Origin: Adiantum capillus-veneris
Taxonomy: Eukaryota; Streptophyta; Polypodiopsida; Polypodiales; Pteridaceae
DNA length: 64,000 nt
Assembly (NCBI GenBank): GCA_014529385.2
Contig: CM043948.1
Span: forward strand, 21,017,951 to 21,081,950
Direction: 5' to 3'
The notes under the pieces were generated by a model, which was given only the letters and a program-made list of their open reading frames with translations, made no database searches and was not told the DNA's origin. Position 1 is the first letter of the stretch. Every line of letters begins with the position of its first letter. Shown here piece after piece: positions 51,827-63,800 of the stretch. Both the position numbers and the translations under genes were made by a program.

Positions 51827-52154
51827 TGATGGCTGGCTTTCGAAACCGTGCCCATGAGAACCACACCCTAAGGAAGGAAAGGTTTGTTACCAAAGAAAGA
51901 AAAAAAAAAAAACAAAAAAAAGCATTTACTATTCACCGTACCCCCCCCCCCCCCCCCCCCCCCAAGGTTAACCACCAATGGGGCGCTGCCAGTTTGGCCA
52001 CACCCCTCCATTATCACTAAAAGACGATCTCTCTCTCTTACTACGTGGCTCTACAAATATTCTCTCTCTCCTACTCTACGGCTACATCATCCGGCCCGGT
52101 AGGTGCCTTTCGTATCTCTGTCACACTCCAGCCCGACGGGCCGCCACATATATT

Positions 52155-52201
<47 letters not shown>

Positions 52202-52391
52202 AATATCCCCCCCCCTCTCTCTCTCTCTCTGCTTGTCCACACTCCAGCCCCGGCGGGCCGTACCCCTACCCCCTCTCGTCCACACTCCCTTTGGCCTTAA
52301 GCACCCCCCCCCCCCCCCTGTTTTCTTCCTTCTCCCCACCCTGGCGGACCACTGGTCTAAACCCAAACCCCCCTTATCTACACCTAGCCTT

Positions 52392-52458
<67 letters not shown>

Positions 52459-52703
52459 GAGTAGCCACGGCGGGTCTTAGGGCAAGAACCCTCTCTCCCT
52501 CCCTCTATCTCTCTCAGCCTCTCTTCCTCTATCCTCTAAACCCCCCCCCCCCCACCATATCCTCTCTCTTCCCCCCCCCCCCCCCCCCCCCCTCACAACC
52601 CCTATCCCCTCTCTCCCTCCCTCTATCTCTCTCACCCTCTCTTCCTCTATCCTCTAAACCCCCCCCACCATATCCTCTCTCTCCCCCCCCCTCACAACCC
52701 CTA

Positions 52704-52759
<56 letters not shown>

Positions 52760-52786
52760 CTTGGTGGGAACCACCCCTAAGCCATA

Positions 52787-52878
<92 letters not shown>

Positions 52879-53016
52879 CGTTGACTAAGCACCCCCCCCC
52901 TCCTTGTCTCGCCCTTTGTCGGCTACCCCCCCCGGGCCTCGCGCTCGTCCGCACCAGCCCGCGTGCTTCCTACCATACACACCCCCATCCCCTCTCCCCT
53001 CCCTCACCACCTCACC

Positions 53017-53104
<88 letters not shown>

Positions 53105-54035
53105 CTGTCTTGCCCGCAGACGGCACCTGGCTCCCGGCGCTCAAACACTCTCTGTACACAGCCCGCGTAGGCGCCGATACACACATACACACACAAACAC
53201 ATACCACCGCCCCCCCCATTTACCATTCCCCCCCTCCTCCATCTCTGCATCGCCCACAGCACTGCCGAAAACCAAAAATTAGAAAAAAAAGATATATATA
53301 TATACATTATATATACACACCACATCCCCCCATTCCCACACACTCATACGCACACACATGTACATATACACGCACACACCCACTTCCATATACATATACA
53401 TGCACCCATACATACACACACATTCATATACGCACGCACCACACATACCATAAAAAAAATACAAAAAAGAAGGAAAAACGGCCATCAACATCGACAAAAA
53501 GAAGGAATGCGCCGAAGGCATGCCCTTGCCGACCCCGAAAAGACGTACGCGCTACACCGACGCACCGGCAACACATCATTCACCGGCATCACGCAACCAC
53601 GATGCCATTTCTAGTAATTTGTAGATTATGTTCATCATTTATTGAATTTCATCCAAGCCTTGTAAAATTATCAATTTGTAAATTCCCTCTCTCTAGGTGA
53701 TGGTCGCAAAGGCCCACCTAGAGGTTTTCATTTTTAAAATAACTCTCAAGACAAAGCAAGGGTCAACCACACCGGGCCCACCGTTTGCTTTGTCTCCCCG
53801 ATTAGCTTAGCCTAATCACACTGAGATTACCATAATCCAAGCAGCCAACACCTATAAAAGGGCACTGAGAGGTCACTATCGACGGGGGGCAGTTCATGAG
53901 AGGTCAACACTTGGTAGAGTTTAGTGGGAAGAATTGACACTATTGGCATCACGGGGAGGGGGCTTGTGTGATGGTTTGCCTTGAGAATTGCACCATGTGA
54001 AGGGAGCCACGTCCACCTCTCGACTCCAATGGTCG

Positions 54036-54112
<77 letters not shown>

Positions 54113-54290
54113 CTTGGTAGCAAGTTTCACAATCATCGAGTCGTCTTTAGAGAACACACCAAGTTGTTTCACCATCTTTTCTCCCTACCTCTCTATCACC
54201 ATGGTGTGCCACCTCGCTCGAAGGAAGGTCATTGTAAATACTGCAGAAGTAATTCTCCCTCACACCCCCGAGGGTTTCATCATTTGTCAA

Positions 54291-54329
<39 letters not shown>

Positions 54330-54483
54330 GTTTGCGGTGTTCACATCATCGCGGTCTGTATCCTAGCCGCTCAAAGTTAGGTGGTGCCCCCTGTTCGCTT
54401 TACCGTGATAGGCTCGAGGCGTGACATTCGCTCCCCCGCGTTTTAGAGGCCGTCGAGGTTTGGGTTTCCCTTTGCTCCCGTCA
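51827..54483 (+). repeat. 3' LTR of the Ty3 element
   Basis: It is collinear with 43257-46050. CT arrays lie near 52160, 52394-52456, 52708-52755, 52789-52875 and 53022-53102. A CA array is at 54039-54108, where the 5' LTR has only a short one, and a TG array at 54293-54326. The CA array at 44614-44729 of the 5' LTR is reduced here to a short CA stretch near 53178. The LTR ends GCTCCCGTCA. Confidence 0.9.
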
Positions 54484-54519
54484 ATATCAATCACGGTCCA
54501 AAAAGGAAGGGGGAGAGGG

Positions 54520-54940
54520 GGGGAAAAGAGATGGAAATCTAATGAAATGTTATATTAATAGTCATTAAAAGGCCAAAATTACCTATGAGACCCAAATTAC
54601 CTATGAGAACCAATCCTTGTGGTTGTAAACCAATGCCTGGATACAAAAATAAAAGGAAGTACAATGAAAGACTAAAACTAAAAGCCTAAAGGCGTGATTA
54701 AAATGAGCATCATGACCATGGTATGTCGGAGGATACGCGGCAAAGGGCGTCATGTGAGAAAGTATTGCACTAGGTGCTGAAAAGCTTTGTGAATGTCCGC
54801 CTCTGTAGGGAGTCGTAGTGGAAGGGGGAAAGGGAGAGAGAGAGAAATGAAATGAAATGCTATATTAACAGTGCATATGATGCCGAATTGGTACAATCCG
54901 TGTGAATCTGATTCAATGCCTGGGTACAAATTAAAATGAA
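54520..54940 (-). mobile_element. Two truncated LINE 3' tails in tandem
   Basis: On the minus strand both 54520-54650 and 54840-54940 contain GTA(T/C)CCAGGCATTG and end TTAATATAGCATTTCATTTC or a close variant. The second runs into TCTCTC. They resemble plant L1 3' ends and each other. No target duplication is clear. Confidence 0.55.
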
Positions 54941-55406
54941 GCAAATGAAAATAAATAAAGAAAAAAAATCTAGCATGAGCATCGTTGTCATCGTCGTCAA
55001 AGCTCAAGGATGTTCTGCAACGGCCACGTTGCAGAAAGTATTGTATCAATCACTGAGGAGCTCCTATCAGGAATGCTTTCCGGAGCCTGCTCACTCATGG
55101 CATTATCACAACCCCAGAGAGTCGTGCACCTCCTTCGTCATCTCACAAGCCTGATAAAGTTATGTGCTAACCAAAAGAACCTTCTTAATAGGCAGTTTTA
55201 TACATGCTGCTCTTCCAACAAGTTGCAATGTGTTGGATATGCCTAGACCCACAACCATGCTTGGGGTATGGTGAGTATGTGTGTATGAGACAGAGGAGAG
55301 AGAAAAATAAAATAAAATTTGTAGGTGGATGGTCATCGTTTGGCTGGGTGGGCCATTTTGTGAGTAACACTAATATAAGTAGGGTGTGCAACTGCACTAT
55401 GCAGGT

Positions 55407-55477
<71 letters not shown>

Positions 55478-56597
55478 AGAGAGAGAGGCGATGAGGGGTT
55501 GATCACAACACGAGACAAAGGGAGGATAGTGCTTGTGTGGGCGCTAGCGAAGAGAGAGATGCTGAAAACAACGAGCAATCAATACCTACAATGAGAGCCG
55601 CAAAACTTGAGAGGCTATAAGTTGTCAAAAAACACGCGACTGCAGTTGGTGAGAGAGAGGAAGTTGCAGACCAACAAGGTGGGGCTCCGTGTCTGTGGGT
55701 CACAAACCTTGTGTGGTCACCGGCTATGTGAGTTGAGGAGGGTGCATGCACGACATGCAGCGCCACACCCCTTTTATTGGTTGTCAAAAAATAAAAAAAT
55801 ATATTGTGGGCACTATCGACCAGTAGTTTGTGACGTGAGACAGTCAGCAGGGTTAGGTAGGGAGGAGGCAGGAAGATGATTCCGGCCTGCATGGACCATA
55901 GGTAGTAGGGGTTCACCAGCTACTACATGCATGCATGAAGCAGTCAAGGACTTCCGACATCGTCGTCTATCTTTTTCCCCACCCTATATTGGAGGAAATT
56001 CTTTTTCCTGCAACTATTTTCGTTCTTACATGGTGTTGGATTGGCAATTTTGAGAGTACGGATTGAGCATCAACCAACCATGTCCAAATAGTGCAAGAAC
56101 ATTAAATCTGCTCATCACCCTTGAATCACATAACTTTTAGGGAGAAGGGAAGCACAAAAAAAATATTTTCTTCTAATTCCCGTTCTTACTCCCTTACTTT
56201 GTTTTGGATTGCTCCTATAGTAGAGAAATCTCTACATCTGATCCGCTCCTCAATAATTATACCTTTACATAATTTCTATTGTGTTAAAAACTCTCTTATT
56301 CTTCTTCACCTACATGCAATTGGCCGTATGCATGTCATCGAGCTTGCTATACCTGAACCTAACTTCCTAATCTAACAACCTTTTCTAGCCTATTCCAGCT
56401 GTGTGATCCAAGTGGTTTTGTTTAACAAAATTATATAATGATTAAACTAATAAGGAAAAAAAAACCAAATAGTGGATTTAACCAACAAAGTCACCATTAT
56501 AAAAATACAAAAATAAATAAGCTTAGCTCTGGGTATGATTGCCATCGTTGATTCTCTTTGCCGTTGTGATATCCATATTACCAAGAGCGTTTTGCTA
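54941..56597. other. No recognisable gene; one (GA)n array
   Basis: A GA array lies at 55412-55470. Minus frames such as 55916-55503 are not recognisable. The last about 150 bp (56450-56597) would be the start of the internal region of the minus-strand element whose LTR follows. Confidence 0.5.
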
Positions 56598-57140
56598 GCT
56601 CTGATACCACTACTACAAACGGAAGATGCGACGTCCCTGCAAAATACGTAAAATAACATGCTACAGGCAATAAAACGGTAGATGCTCTGATACCTGCTAC
56701 AAATGAAAGATGCAGCGTCCTTGTAAAATACATAAAATAATATGCTACAGGCAATAAAATGATAGATCTGCATACCTGACGCATCCACAAGCACATAATC
56801 GATGATATATGTGAACACAGAGAGACAGAGAGCAGGAGAGAGCAAAAGAATACATGCATGCGCACTGCCTAGAGAGGAGTGCTACGCCGGCTTGGTGAGA
56901 GAGAAGGGAGGAGAGGTGAGAAGAAAGACACGAACACTTTTTCAATCTCCCCCCCGTGCAAGAGTGACCATTTCCCTCTTGCACGTATTTCATTTATAGA
57001 TTTCTTGAATGGTCAAATTGAGTACAACCGGCCGGTCATAAATGGCCAAAGGTCATAAAAGAGCACTTGAATAATAAAAATGTACATTATATGTATATTT
57101 CCATTTGCATAGGCCTAGGTCCGTCTAGCCTTTTTCACCT
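56598..57140 (-). mobile_element. Copia-type LTR with initiator-Met primer site (fragment)
   Basis: GCTCTGATACCA (56598-56609) is the reverse complement of the tRNA-iMet primer site, so a minus-strand element extends to the left. The LTR itself (about 56610-57140) aligns with the solo LTR at 35716-36171. The LTR end and half of the primer site are repeated 85 bp further on (GCTCTGATACC at 56683). Confidence 0.75.
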
Positions 57141-57959
57141 TATAGTGCAGATAGTGTGTCGTGCTCTCTACAGTGGGTGCTCCTTAGTGCAATGTGCATG
57201 GCAATCTCACTTAAAACAGGCTAAAAGCAGGAAACAATAGACAACAACTAAGCTCACAGAGACACAACAACAACAGTAGACCACAACAAATGACTTGACT
57301 ATCTTAGAGAACTGATATAGACTCTGGCATGGCAACACACTCAGCTTCAACCCACAACTCTCAGGTACCACAAGACCGCTCACCGTCTCGGTGAGAGGAA
57401 ATACTGAAAAAACTGTGAAAGAAAACCATTAGGTACTACATCTGTACACCTTTCTTGAAGACGGTTCTAGGCCCAAAAGTGGAGTTTAAACACACTGCAC
57501 TGCTTTTAAGACTTTGAATAGGTGCGACTCAGTATGATTGCATAATCCAAGAATCCCAATTGGCAAAACAGAATAAAGCTCCACAGCAAAGAGATATGCT
57601 CGGTTTGGATCCAGCACATCTTTATCCTCCATAACCTTAGTGAGATGAAAATGACATGGTCCATCCTTGCAGATGAACCTTGCAACACTTTCTGAACAGC
57701 ATTCCTCTTTAATGAGAGATTCCCATAAGGTGGAGTAACGCCGCAAATAAGACTAAGCTCCATCGTGATGGCAGAACGAAAAGCATTAACAGCAACAGGA
57801 TGGCAACCAGGTGAATTGTTGAAAGCCACATGGAAACATCCAAAAGTTCTACTGTGATCGGATTACAAGAAGCTGCTTGCTCTCCCCTTTGTGTCTAGCC
57901 ATCATCTGTGAATCAAGGAAACAAGGCCCGAGGACCACTTGATTGTTAAATTACAGGAG
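57141..57959. other. Unidentified region with a possible coding relic on minus
   Basis: Minus frames 57829-57506 and 57746-57486 overlap in different frames. The second (WESLIKEECCSESVARFICK, then VLDPNRAYLFAVELY) reads more like protein. I do not recognise a family. Confidence 0.3.
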
Positions 57960-58335
57960 GTCTTCGGCTCCTCACCCGAAGGGGCGAGGTGGCCCTGGTG
58001 AGAAAAGGGAGCGAGGGTTCGTTAGGAGGGCTAGGAGGGAGAGGGGAACTAGGACGAGGGGTGTTGAGGGGGCAAGGGGGAGGGACTAGGGATGAGGGGT
58101 GAGGTGGTGGGTAGGGGCTCGAGGGGCTCGGTAGGGGGCGAGAGGGGGTGGGTAGGGGCAAGGGGAAGGTGAGGGGGAGGGTAGGGGCAAGGGGGGCTGG
58201 GTAGGGACGAGGGGAAGGTGAGGGGGTGGGTAGGGGCGAGGGGAAAGTGAGGGGGAGGGTAGGGGCAAGAGGGGGTGGGTAGGGGCGAGGGAAGGTGAGG
58301 GGGAGGGTAGGGGCGAGGGGGCTGGGTAGGGGCGC
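57960..58335. repeat. G-rich minisatellite
   Basis: Units of about 27 bp built from GGTGAGGGGGAGGGTAGGGG and GCAAGGGG or GCGAGGGGAA recur at least eight times between 58080 and 58335. A looser G-rich lead-in starts at 57960. Runs of three to five G at short spacing could form G-quadruplexes. Confidence 0.85.
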
Positions 58336-58589
58336 TCTAAAAGCTTCTACTACAAGCTTCTAAAATCTTCTAGGATCTTCCTTTTAGAGCCTTCCAAAAT
58401 TTTTTGGGAGCTTGCATATGTGACACCATCTATGAAAAAAGGTTTGTGACATAAACAAGGGGGAGGGGGGTTGGTTTGAAGTAACCCTTTGACTTAATTA
58501 CACTCACATGCAGCAATTTCTTGACAAATTGTTCAGGCTACTTGAGAAAGAAAAACTAGACTATGATAGCCTCAACTCTTGAAAGTTTG
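58336..58589. other. No recognisable feature
   Basis: Short AGCTTCTA/TCTTCTA motifs near 58345-58380 and AT-rich sequence; no coding signal. Confidence 0.4.
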
Positions 58590-58965
58590 AAATTAATACT
58601 TTTCATTGCATCAATCGTTGATTCTTGGGGTGAAACACACATTATTCATTACATGGTCAGCAAAGCTCTTATTTTATATAGTCCTTTTATTTGTGGGTTA
58701 GAACTAAAAACGTTTTAGTTTGTTTGCAGCACATGGTGCATATTTCTTTGACATGTGTGGTTCATTGAAAATTTGGAGTAGTCAAGAAATGGAGAACTCA
58801 CATTATAAAGTTAAATCTCTCTACTTTCAAAACACACATCAAAGAGGTGTGAGGAAAAACAGGAATGTCTTGCATTTGATGTTCGAATGGTTCTACATAA
58901 TATTTATTGGTGGGAAGATAGAAGAAGAAGTCTCACGTCAAAAGTTGTCTAACATGCAAGATTAG
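58590..58965 (+). pseudogene. Transposase-like gene, copy 1, last two exon parts
   Basis: A short exon-like segment ends IVDSWGETHIIHYM at 58655. After an intron-like gap ending TTTGCAG, the next part (about 58730-58965) reads AHGAYFFDMCGSLKIWSSQE, MENSHYKVKSLYF and VLHLMFEWFY. Copy 2 has TAWTDTQITHYM, a gap ending TTTTGCAG, then AHYFNNLPYFIQKYGNPGIW, LEKSHYIARNDYF and ILKELF-WFY. Both the sequence and the intron position agree, so this is the 3' end of a second family member on the same strand. Upstream exons are not visible. Confidence 0.6.
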
Positions 58966-59176
58966 TAAATTGATTAACCTAAGATGATCACAATCATAGC
59001 ATGCCTCAAGTGCGATATATTATCTTTTCCAAGGGATGGAAACCAAGTGACAAAGCAGAAGGTGATGGATTGAAAACTGATCATTTATTGTAAAAGTAGC
59101 TCCACTCTATGTAAATCTACACACTGATTAGCCATGGTGTTTTAAGGTGCAGTCCCTTGTTTCATGAGAATTTTTT

Positions 59177-59431
59177 ATGTTTTGTTTATTATTTTTTGAA
59201 TTTTCAATATGTTTATTAAGTATTTTAAATATTTTAGTTCCATACAAGTCAAAGTTCTACACTTCAAGATCATTTGTCATTTGCAAAATTTCAATACGGT
59301 TATTGAGTATTTTAAAGATTTTAATTCCATACAAGTCAAACTTCTACACTTCAAGATCATTTGTCATTTGCAAGTTCTTCACCACCATCTTTAGCATAGA
59401 CTCCCTTGTTGCATGCCATGGTGGATGGTGA
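59177..59431 (+). repeat. Two tandem copies of a unit of about 95 bp, AT-rich
   Basis: Segments 59195-59290 and 59291-59385 repeat TTCCATACAAGTCAAA, TTCTACACTTCAAGATCATT and TGTCATTTGCAA with few changes. Confidence 0.85.
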
Positions 59432-60654
59432 GTACCAAACTAATGGTGTGACCCACTCAATAGTCAATGACATGGCCATCAATGATACCACATAGTGACC
59501 CTCAACCTCCACCTCAATTAGACTATGCCCTTACTATTGTCCATAATTTTGGTGACCTCTTGCCATTATGTATGCTACATGAATGCCCTTGCCAAATCCC
59601 CTTTCACATGAAATTCCTTAGCAAGAGCAACAAATCTAGATCTACAAGCAAAGGGAGAAGGGAAAGGAGGGGGAACAAGAAAAGAAAGAGTGAGGAGAAA
59701 AAGGCTTTAGAAAAACAGCAGACAAGGATGCTCTTTGAGGTGGGGTAGAGCAAGAAGGCCCAAGAAGAATAGAGTAGCCCTCCAAAAAGAAGAAAGCAAT
59801 CTTGAGGCTACACATGTGAAGAGCAAAGTGCATGGAAAGAAACTTTGAAGAAGTTTAATCCTAATAGAATAGGGGCACTCATCAAGAAAATAGTCAAGCA
59901 CATGCTTCCCAAAAATGTGAATGCAAAATGGAAGTAAAGAAAGGAGAAAAAAAAAAGATAGAAAGAGAGGAGTATACAAAGAAGTATCAAGAAGATCTTA
60001 AAAGGGAGACGTAGCAAGAAGAGGAGGTGGATAAAGTTTTAGGAGGAGGAGAGTGCACAGAAAGAAAATGAGGAAGCCAGAGATGAGGCTAAGTGCAAGG
60101 CACAAGATGATGGTATGCAAACTGCTCTTTTAGGAGCTCGACTCTCAAAAAGTTTCCACAACGCTTTCACATATAGAAAAAGAATTCACCCCAACATCTA
60201 TAAAGACATTAGTAAATTTTGGAGGTCATTTGGAGGGCTTTCTAAGAAAAATAGAATTTTGAATTTCTCTCTCTAGAAAATAGGTGTGGTAAAAGCAATT
60301 GTAAACTTGGTATAACCATTCGAAAAGTGCACTTACAACTAGATTCTTGCCACAACGTCCTAACGGTCGTGATGATTGAAGAATAAGTCATTTTCAGTTG
60401 CATTTAATGAAAGTCCTAGAATTGGAGGGAGTTTCCTGTACGTGGAATGTATGACTAAAGGAAATAGGACGTGTCCTTCTAAACCTGCTGTCTCCTTACT
60501 GTCTCACTGTGTGTTCGCTGATCTCAAAGAAATCCTCCCTTTCTTGCACTGTTGCATACATGGCTCCTTCTTCCACCCCCACAAATGTCCTCCTTAAAAG
60601 ACCCTTCTATCATCTATAGATTGAATTGGATCCCCAATATATGCCACTATGTAA
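59432..60654 (+). other. Lys/Glu-rich degenerate coding-like region
   Basis: From 59620 to 60120 the plus strand encodes Lys/Arg/Glu-rich stretches with many stops. 60116-60270 reads ALLGARLSKSFHNAFTYRKR and KDISKFWRSFGG. It could be a 5' part of the transposase gene downstream, or an unrelated relic. I cannot identify it. Confidence 0.3.
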
Positions 60655-63235
60655 GTGAGAAAAACTAACATAAAAAAGACACCGATCATGACAGAGAGAC
60701 TCAGAGCAGAGGGAGAAAAACACTTAGATATTTGGACAGAAGGCTCACTCTATCCATTGAATCCCATGACCAATGCTTTCCGTGCATTTTCAAATCCCAC
60801 TAACTTACTGAACTTTGCAGGTAATGGAGAGAATGGATTGCTTCGCTACTGTAAAGCTCTAAACAACAAATCAGAAACTTATAAAGACATAGTGAAGCAC
60901 CAAGAAAATGAGATTTAGAGACTTTCAAACTTGCATTATGAGGACCAAAAGACTGTAATGCAGTGCATACAAGAATCACAGGTCTTGCAAAAAAAGCTAC
61001 GGTCATTACAAAACAAAGAGACAATGTTAGGCACTTGTGTGCGAAAGAAAAAACTACGGAATCTTACAACGTTGAAGGTAGGCTCTGGCGGCCTTAAGAA
61101 AAGAATCCAAGCATTGAGGTGAGGATTGTAAACTGTCTAATCAATTTAAACTAATCTAAGTTTTTGCTTATGCTAGTTATGCTTTCTTTGTAGAGATTCT
61201 ATCTATCCAGACAAAGAAAACATAGACCCGAAGGCCAATGTAGGAAAGCAGTTAAAGCCATTGATAACTAGTGGTCTTGCAAAGTATATAATTCATGACA
61301 AAAAGTTTAAGGTTTTGCAACGGGATGTTGTTGACAGATTCATTTCAAAGAATGTAGTGCTTGCTAAGCAAATACAATGTACATTGGACTCCCTTGGCGT
61401 TAGTGAAAGAGGTTACTCAGCTATTCAACAGTCTATCTCTTCCATGTTTGTGAAGAAGGGAATAAAGTCTAAGCTTTTACCAATAGCTGCAAGTGTTTGG
61501 AAGGAAAGACTCCAGCTCTATAATGAACAGATCGACTTCATTAGATTTCCATTTCATATTCAAGATATTTATAGTTCACAGGGAACTACTGCCACTTATA
61601 ATGAGTACAACAATATCTTCATGGACCAGAATTTCTTGCAAAAACTAGAATGGTAGAGTTCTACAATATCACATTCAAAAAGACAGGTGGCGTTCTACAT
61701 TTTGTTTCGAAGCTAGATGAGTGTGAGATTCTTAAAGAGAAGAAGCTAGAGCGAGTTACAATCACATTAATGAATAGGGCTCTTTCTAAATGTCCCACTA
61801 ATGACCCTTCATACTTCAATGTTCAATTAGAAACAAACATATGGTGGCTTGGTGCATTTCATGTAATCCAGTTATTTCCAATTTTGCAACTCTAGCAAGC
61901 CCTCTATTGTACCTAAATTTTAGATTTATTTTTTGTATTTCAAAAGGATTAATCTTGCAGGTAAAGAAAGAAGACCATGACATTTTATTTTGGGTGTTCC
62001 ATCAAACCCCTATTCCAGATATCATTGATAGGTAAATGAATCGAGGAGAGGTACCGGCTGTAGATGGGAGAGGAGACTTTCAAGTTCAATGGCATCTTGC
62101 AGGTGACCTCAAAACAGTGAAGTGTATGTATAATTGTGGAATGGGTGCCATGGCAAAGTCTCCATTCTTGTATTGCATGGAGCCTGCAAAGGTGATGGAC
62201 CCAAAGTGGTGGCGAAAGGCTCCTACTCATCACAATCAAGACTCTAATTTCTGACCAGTTCTAGACATACCACTTGTTAATGTCCATATTTGTACAATGC
62301 ATGGTCTCTGCCGAATTGTAGAGAAGTTGGTATATCTGTACATTGGATTTTCTTGGAAAATCAAAAAGTCAGCTGAACAACAAGTCGCTCTAGAGGCTTT
62401 GAAACTAGTTTTGTCAGATATTGGTCTACATGGGGGCAATGTGAAAATCCGACGAGACGAAAAAAGGTCAACCAATGAGAAAGATGTACCCTGCAAACCA
62501 TCCATAGGTGGGGTCAAGGCATGCCGTTTTCTATCTAAACCTCAAGGTATGAAAGATGTGAAGCTAACAAAGCGAGGGAGAGTATATCACTCTACCTACA
62601 TTAGCAAAGTTGAGTATATGCACTGGAAAAAACTTCATTTAGCAGTGAAAGACCAAGAATCAACAACTCACAATGCAAAGGGTGATGTGTGGCATTCCAT
62701 TGAGACGTTATTTCAAATATGTGACAATGATGATTGGTCGTAGGATAATCTCAACAAGTTTAAACCGAACCTTCAGCTACTACTAAAAAAATCCTTTAAG
62801 ACAGCATGGACTGACACTCAAATCACTCATTACATGGTAAATTCAAAGCACCTCAGATAGTCTTAGTACTAAGTTTGTGTTTAAATTTCTAAATAAATTT
62901 CTTGTTTTGCAGCACATTATTTTAATAATTTGCCATACTTCATCCAAAAGTATGGGAATCCTGGTATATGGAACACCCAGGGCCTGGAGAAGTCTCATTA
63001 CATAGCTAGAAATGACTACTTCAGACACAGACAACATAGAGGCTCTCGAAATAAGGCAAACATTCTGAAGGAGCTATTTTAGTGGTTTTATCGTAGAATC
63101 ATTCATCGCATGCAGCAAAAGCAAGTATTGGCCTCTTCAGTAACCGTACAGGCAATCAGACATTTGAAGCTTCAGAAAATAAAGCGAGCAGATGCATTCA
63201 ACAACTCAAGTGCTCTTGAAAGTCAAATGAGGTGA
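60655..63235 (+). pseudogene. Unclassified multi-exon DDE-like transposase, copy 2
   Basis: Parts in order: 60690-61118 (TERLRAEGEKHLDIWTEGSL, then a coiled coil); a GT-AG intron; 61194-61656 (SGLAKYIIHDKKFK, LGVSERGYSAIQQSISSMF, KSKLLPIAASVWKERLQ); 61650-61864 after a frameshift; an intron ending CTTGCAG; 61961-62742 (FQVQWHLAGDLKTVKCMYNC, SPFLYCMEP, VHICTMHGLCRIVEKLVYLY); 62743-62835; an intron; 62913-63230 (GIWNTQGLEKSHYIARNDYF). A GD-LK segment followed by a Cys pair and an H-x2-x-R-I-x-E helix resembles the DDE core of eukaryotic cut-and-paste transposases whose proteins also end with W-x-x-Q-G-x-E-K-S-H. I cannot assign a named plant superfamily. Stops at 62036, 62252-62254 and 62741 make it a pseudogene. 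Confidence 0.5.
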
Positions 63236-63344
63236 AGGGAGACAATGCATTATGCCAATCGATGGAACAAGAGAATTAGAGTTTAGATGATCGGATGTAC
63301 CACAAATGCCTGTAGAATTAAATTCAATATGTACCACAACTATT

Positions 63345-63800
63345 TCAACCTTTTGATGATTTGCAAATATCATTTGAAACCTCACCCTTGTATCTAATCA
63401 TCAAATGTTTTCCATACTCTAAGAGTTCAGTAGGGTTTTCTTTCCCTAAAGATAATGCCATTCCTGTGTATGTGTAGTAATATGCTGCACGACGCCCAAT
63501 ATATCTTGGCGAGTAACCAAAAAATTCTCTCCCAAAAACCTTGTTGACGAGGATAACTTTGTCACCATTTTGTGGCAGCATTGGACCACCTAAGAAGCGA
63601 GATAATGTCTTGAAAGCATAGGTTGCAGTATTCCCCTCTTCTAACATTCCGTTGTGGAAGATTAGGATGGGTGCCTCCCATAAACTAGGAGGATATTGTC
63701 CTAGAGTTGCATCCCTACCACGGGATTGTCTTCTTCGACCATGAAGAACGTCGTCCTTTTTAGTAATCCATGATACTCTCATCTTGCAAAAAAAGCTCAT
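63345..63800 (-). CDS. Unknown ORF, 151 codons, converging on the transposase-like gene
   Basis: The peptide has a basic head (HGRRRQSRGRDATLG), then YPPSLWEAPILIFHNGMLEE, FLGGPMLPQNGDKVILVNKV and FFGYSPRYIGRRAAYYYTYT. Composition is protein-like with no low complexity. It ends about 110 bases from the end of copy 2, tail to tail. It could be a second gene of the same transposon or a separate relic. Upstream of the ATG at 63800 the frame is closed by stops. Confidence 0.4.
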   Translation of the reverse strand: MSFFCKMRVSWITKKDDVLHGRRRQSRGRDATLGQYPPSLWEAPILIFHNGMLEEGNTATYAFKTLSRFLGGPMLPQNGDKVILVNKVFGREFFGYSPRYIGRRAAYYYTYTGMALSLGKENPTELLEYGKHLMIRYKGEVSNDICKSSKG

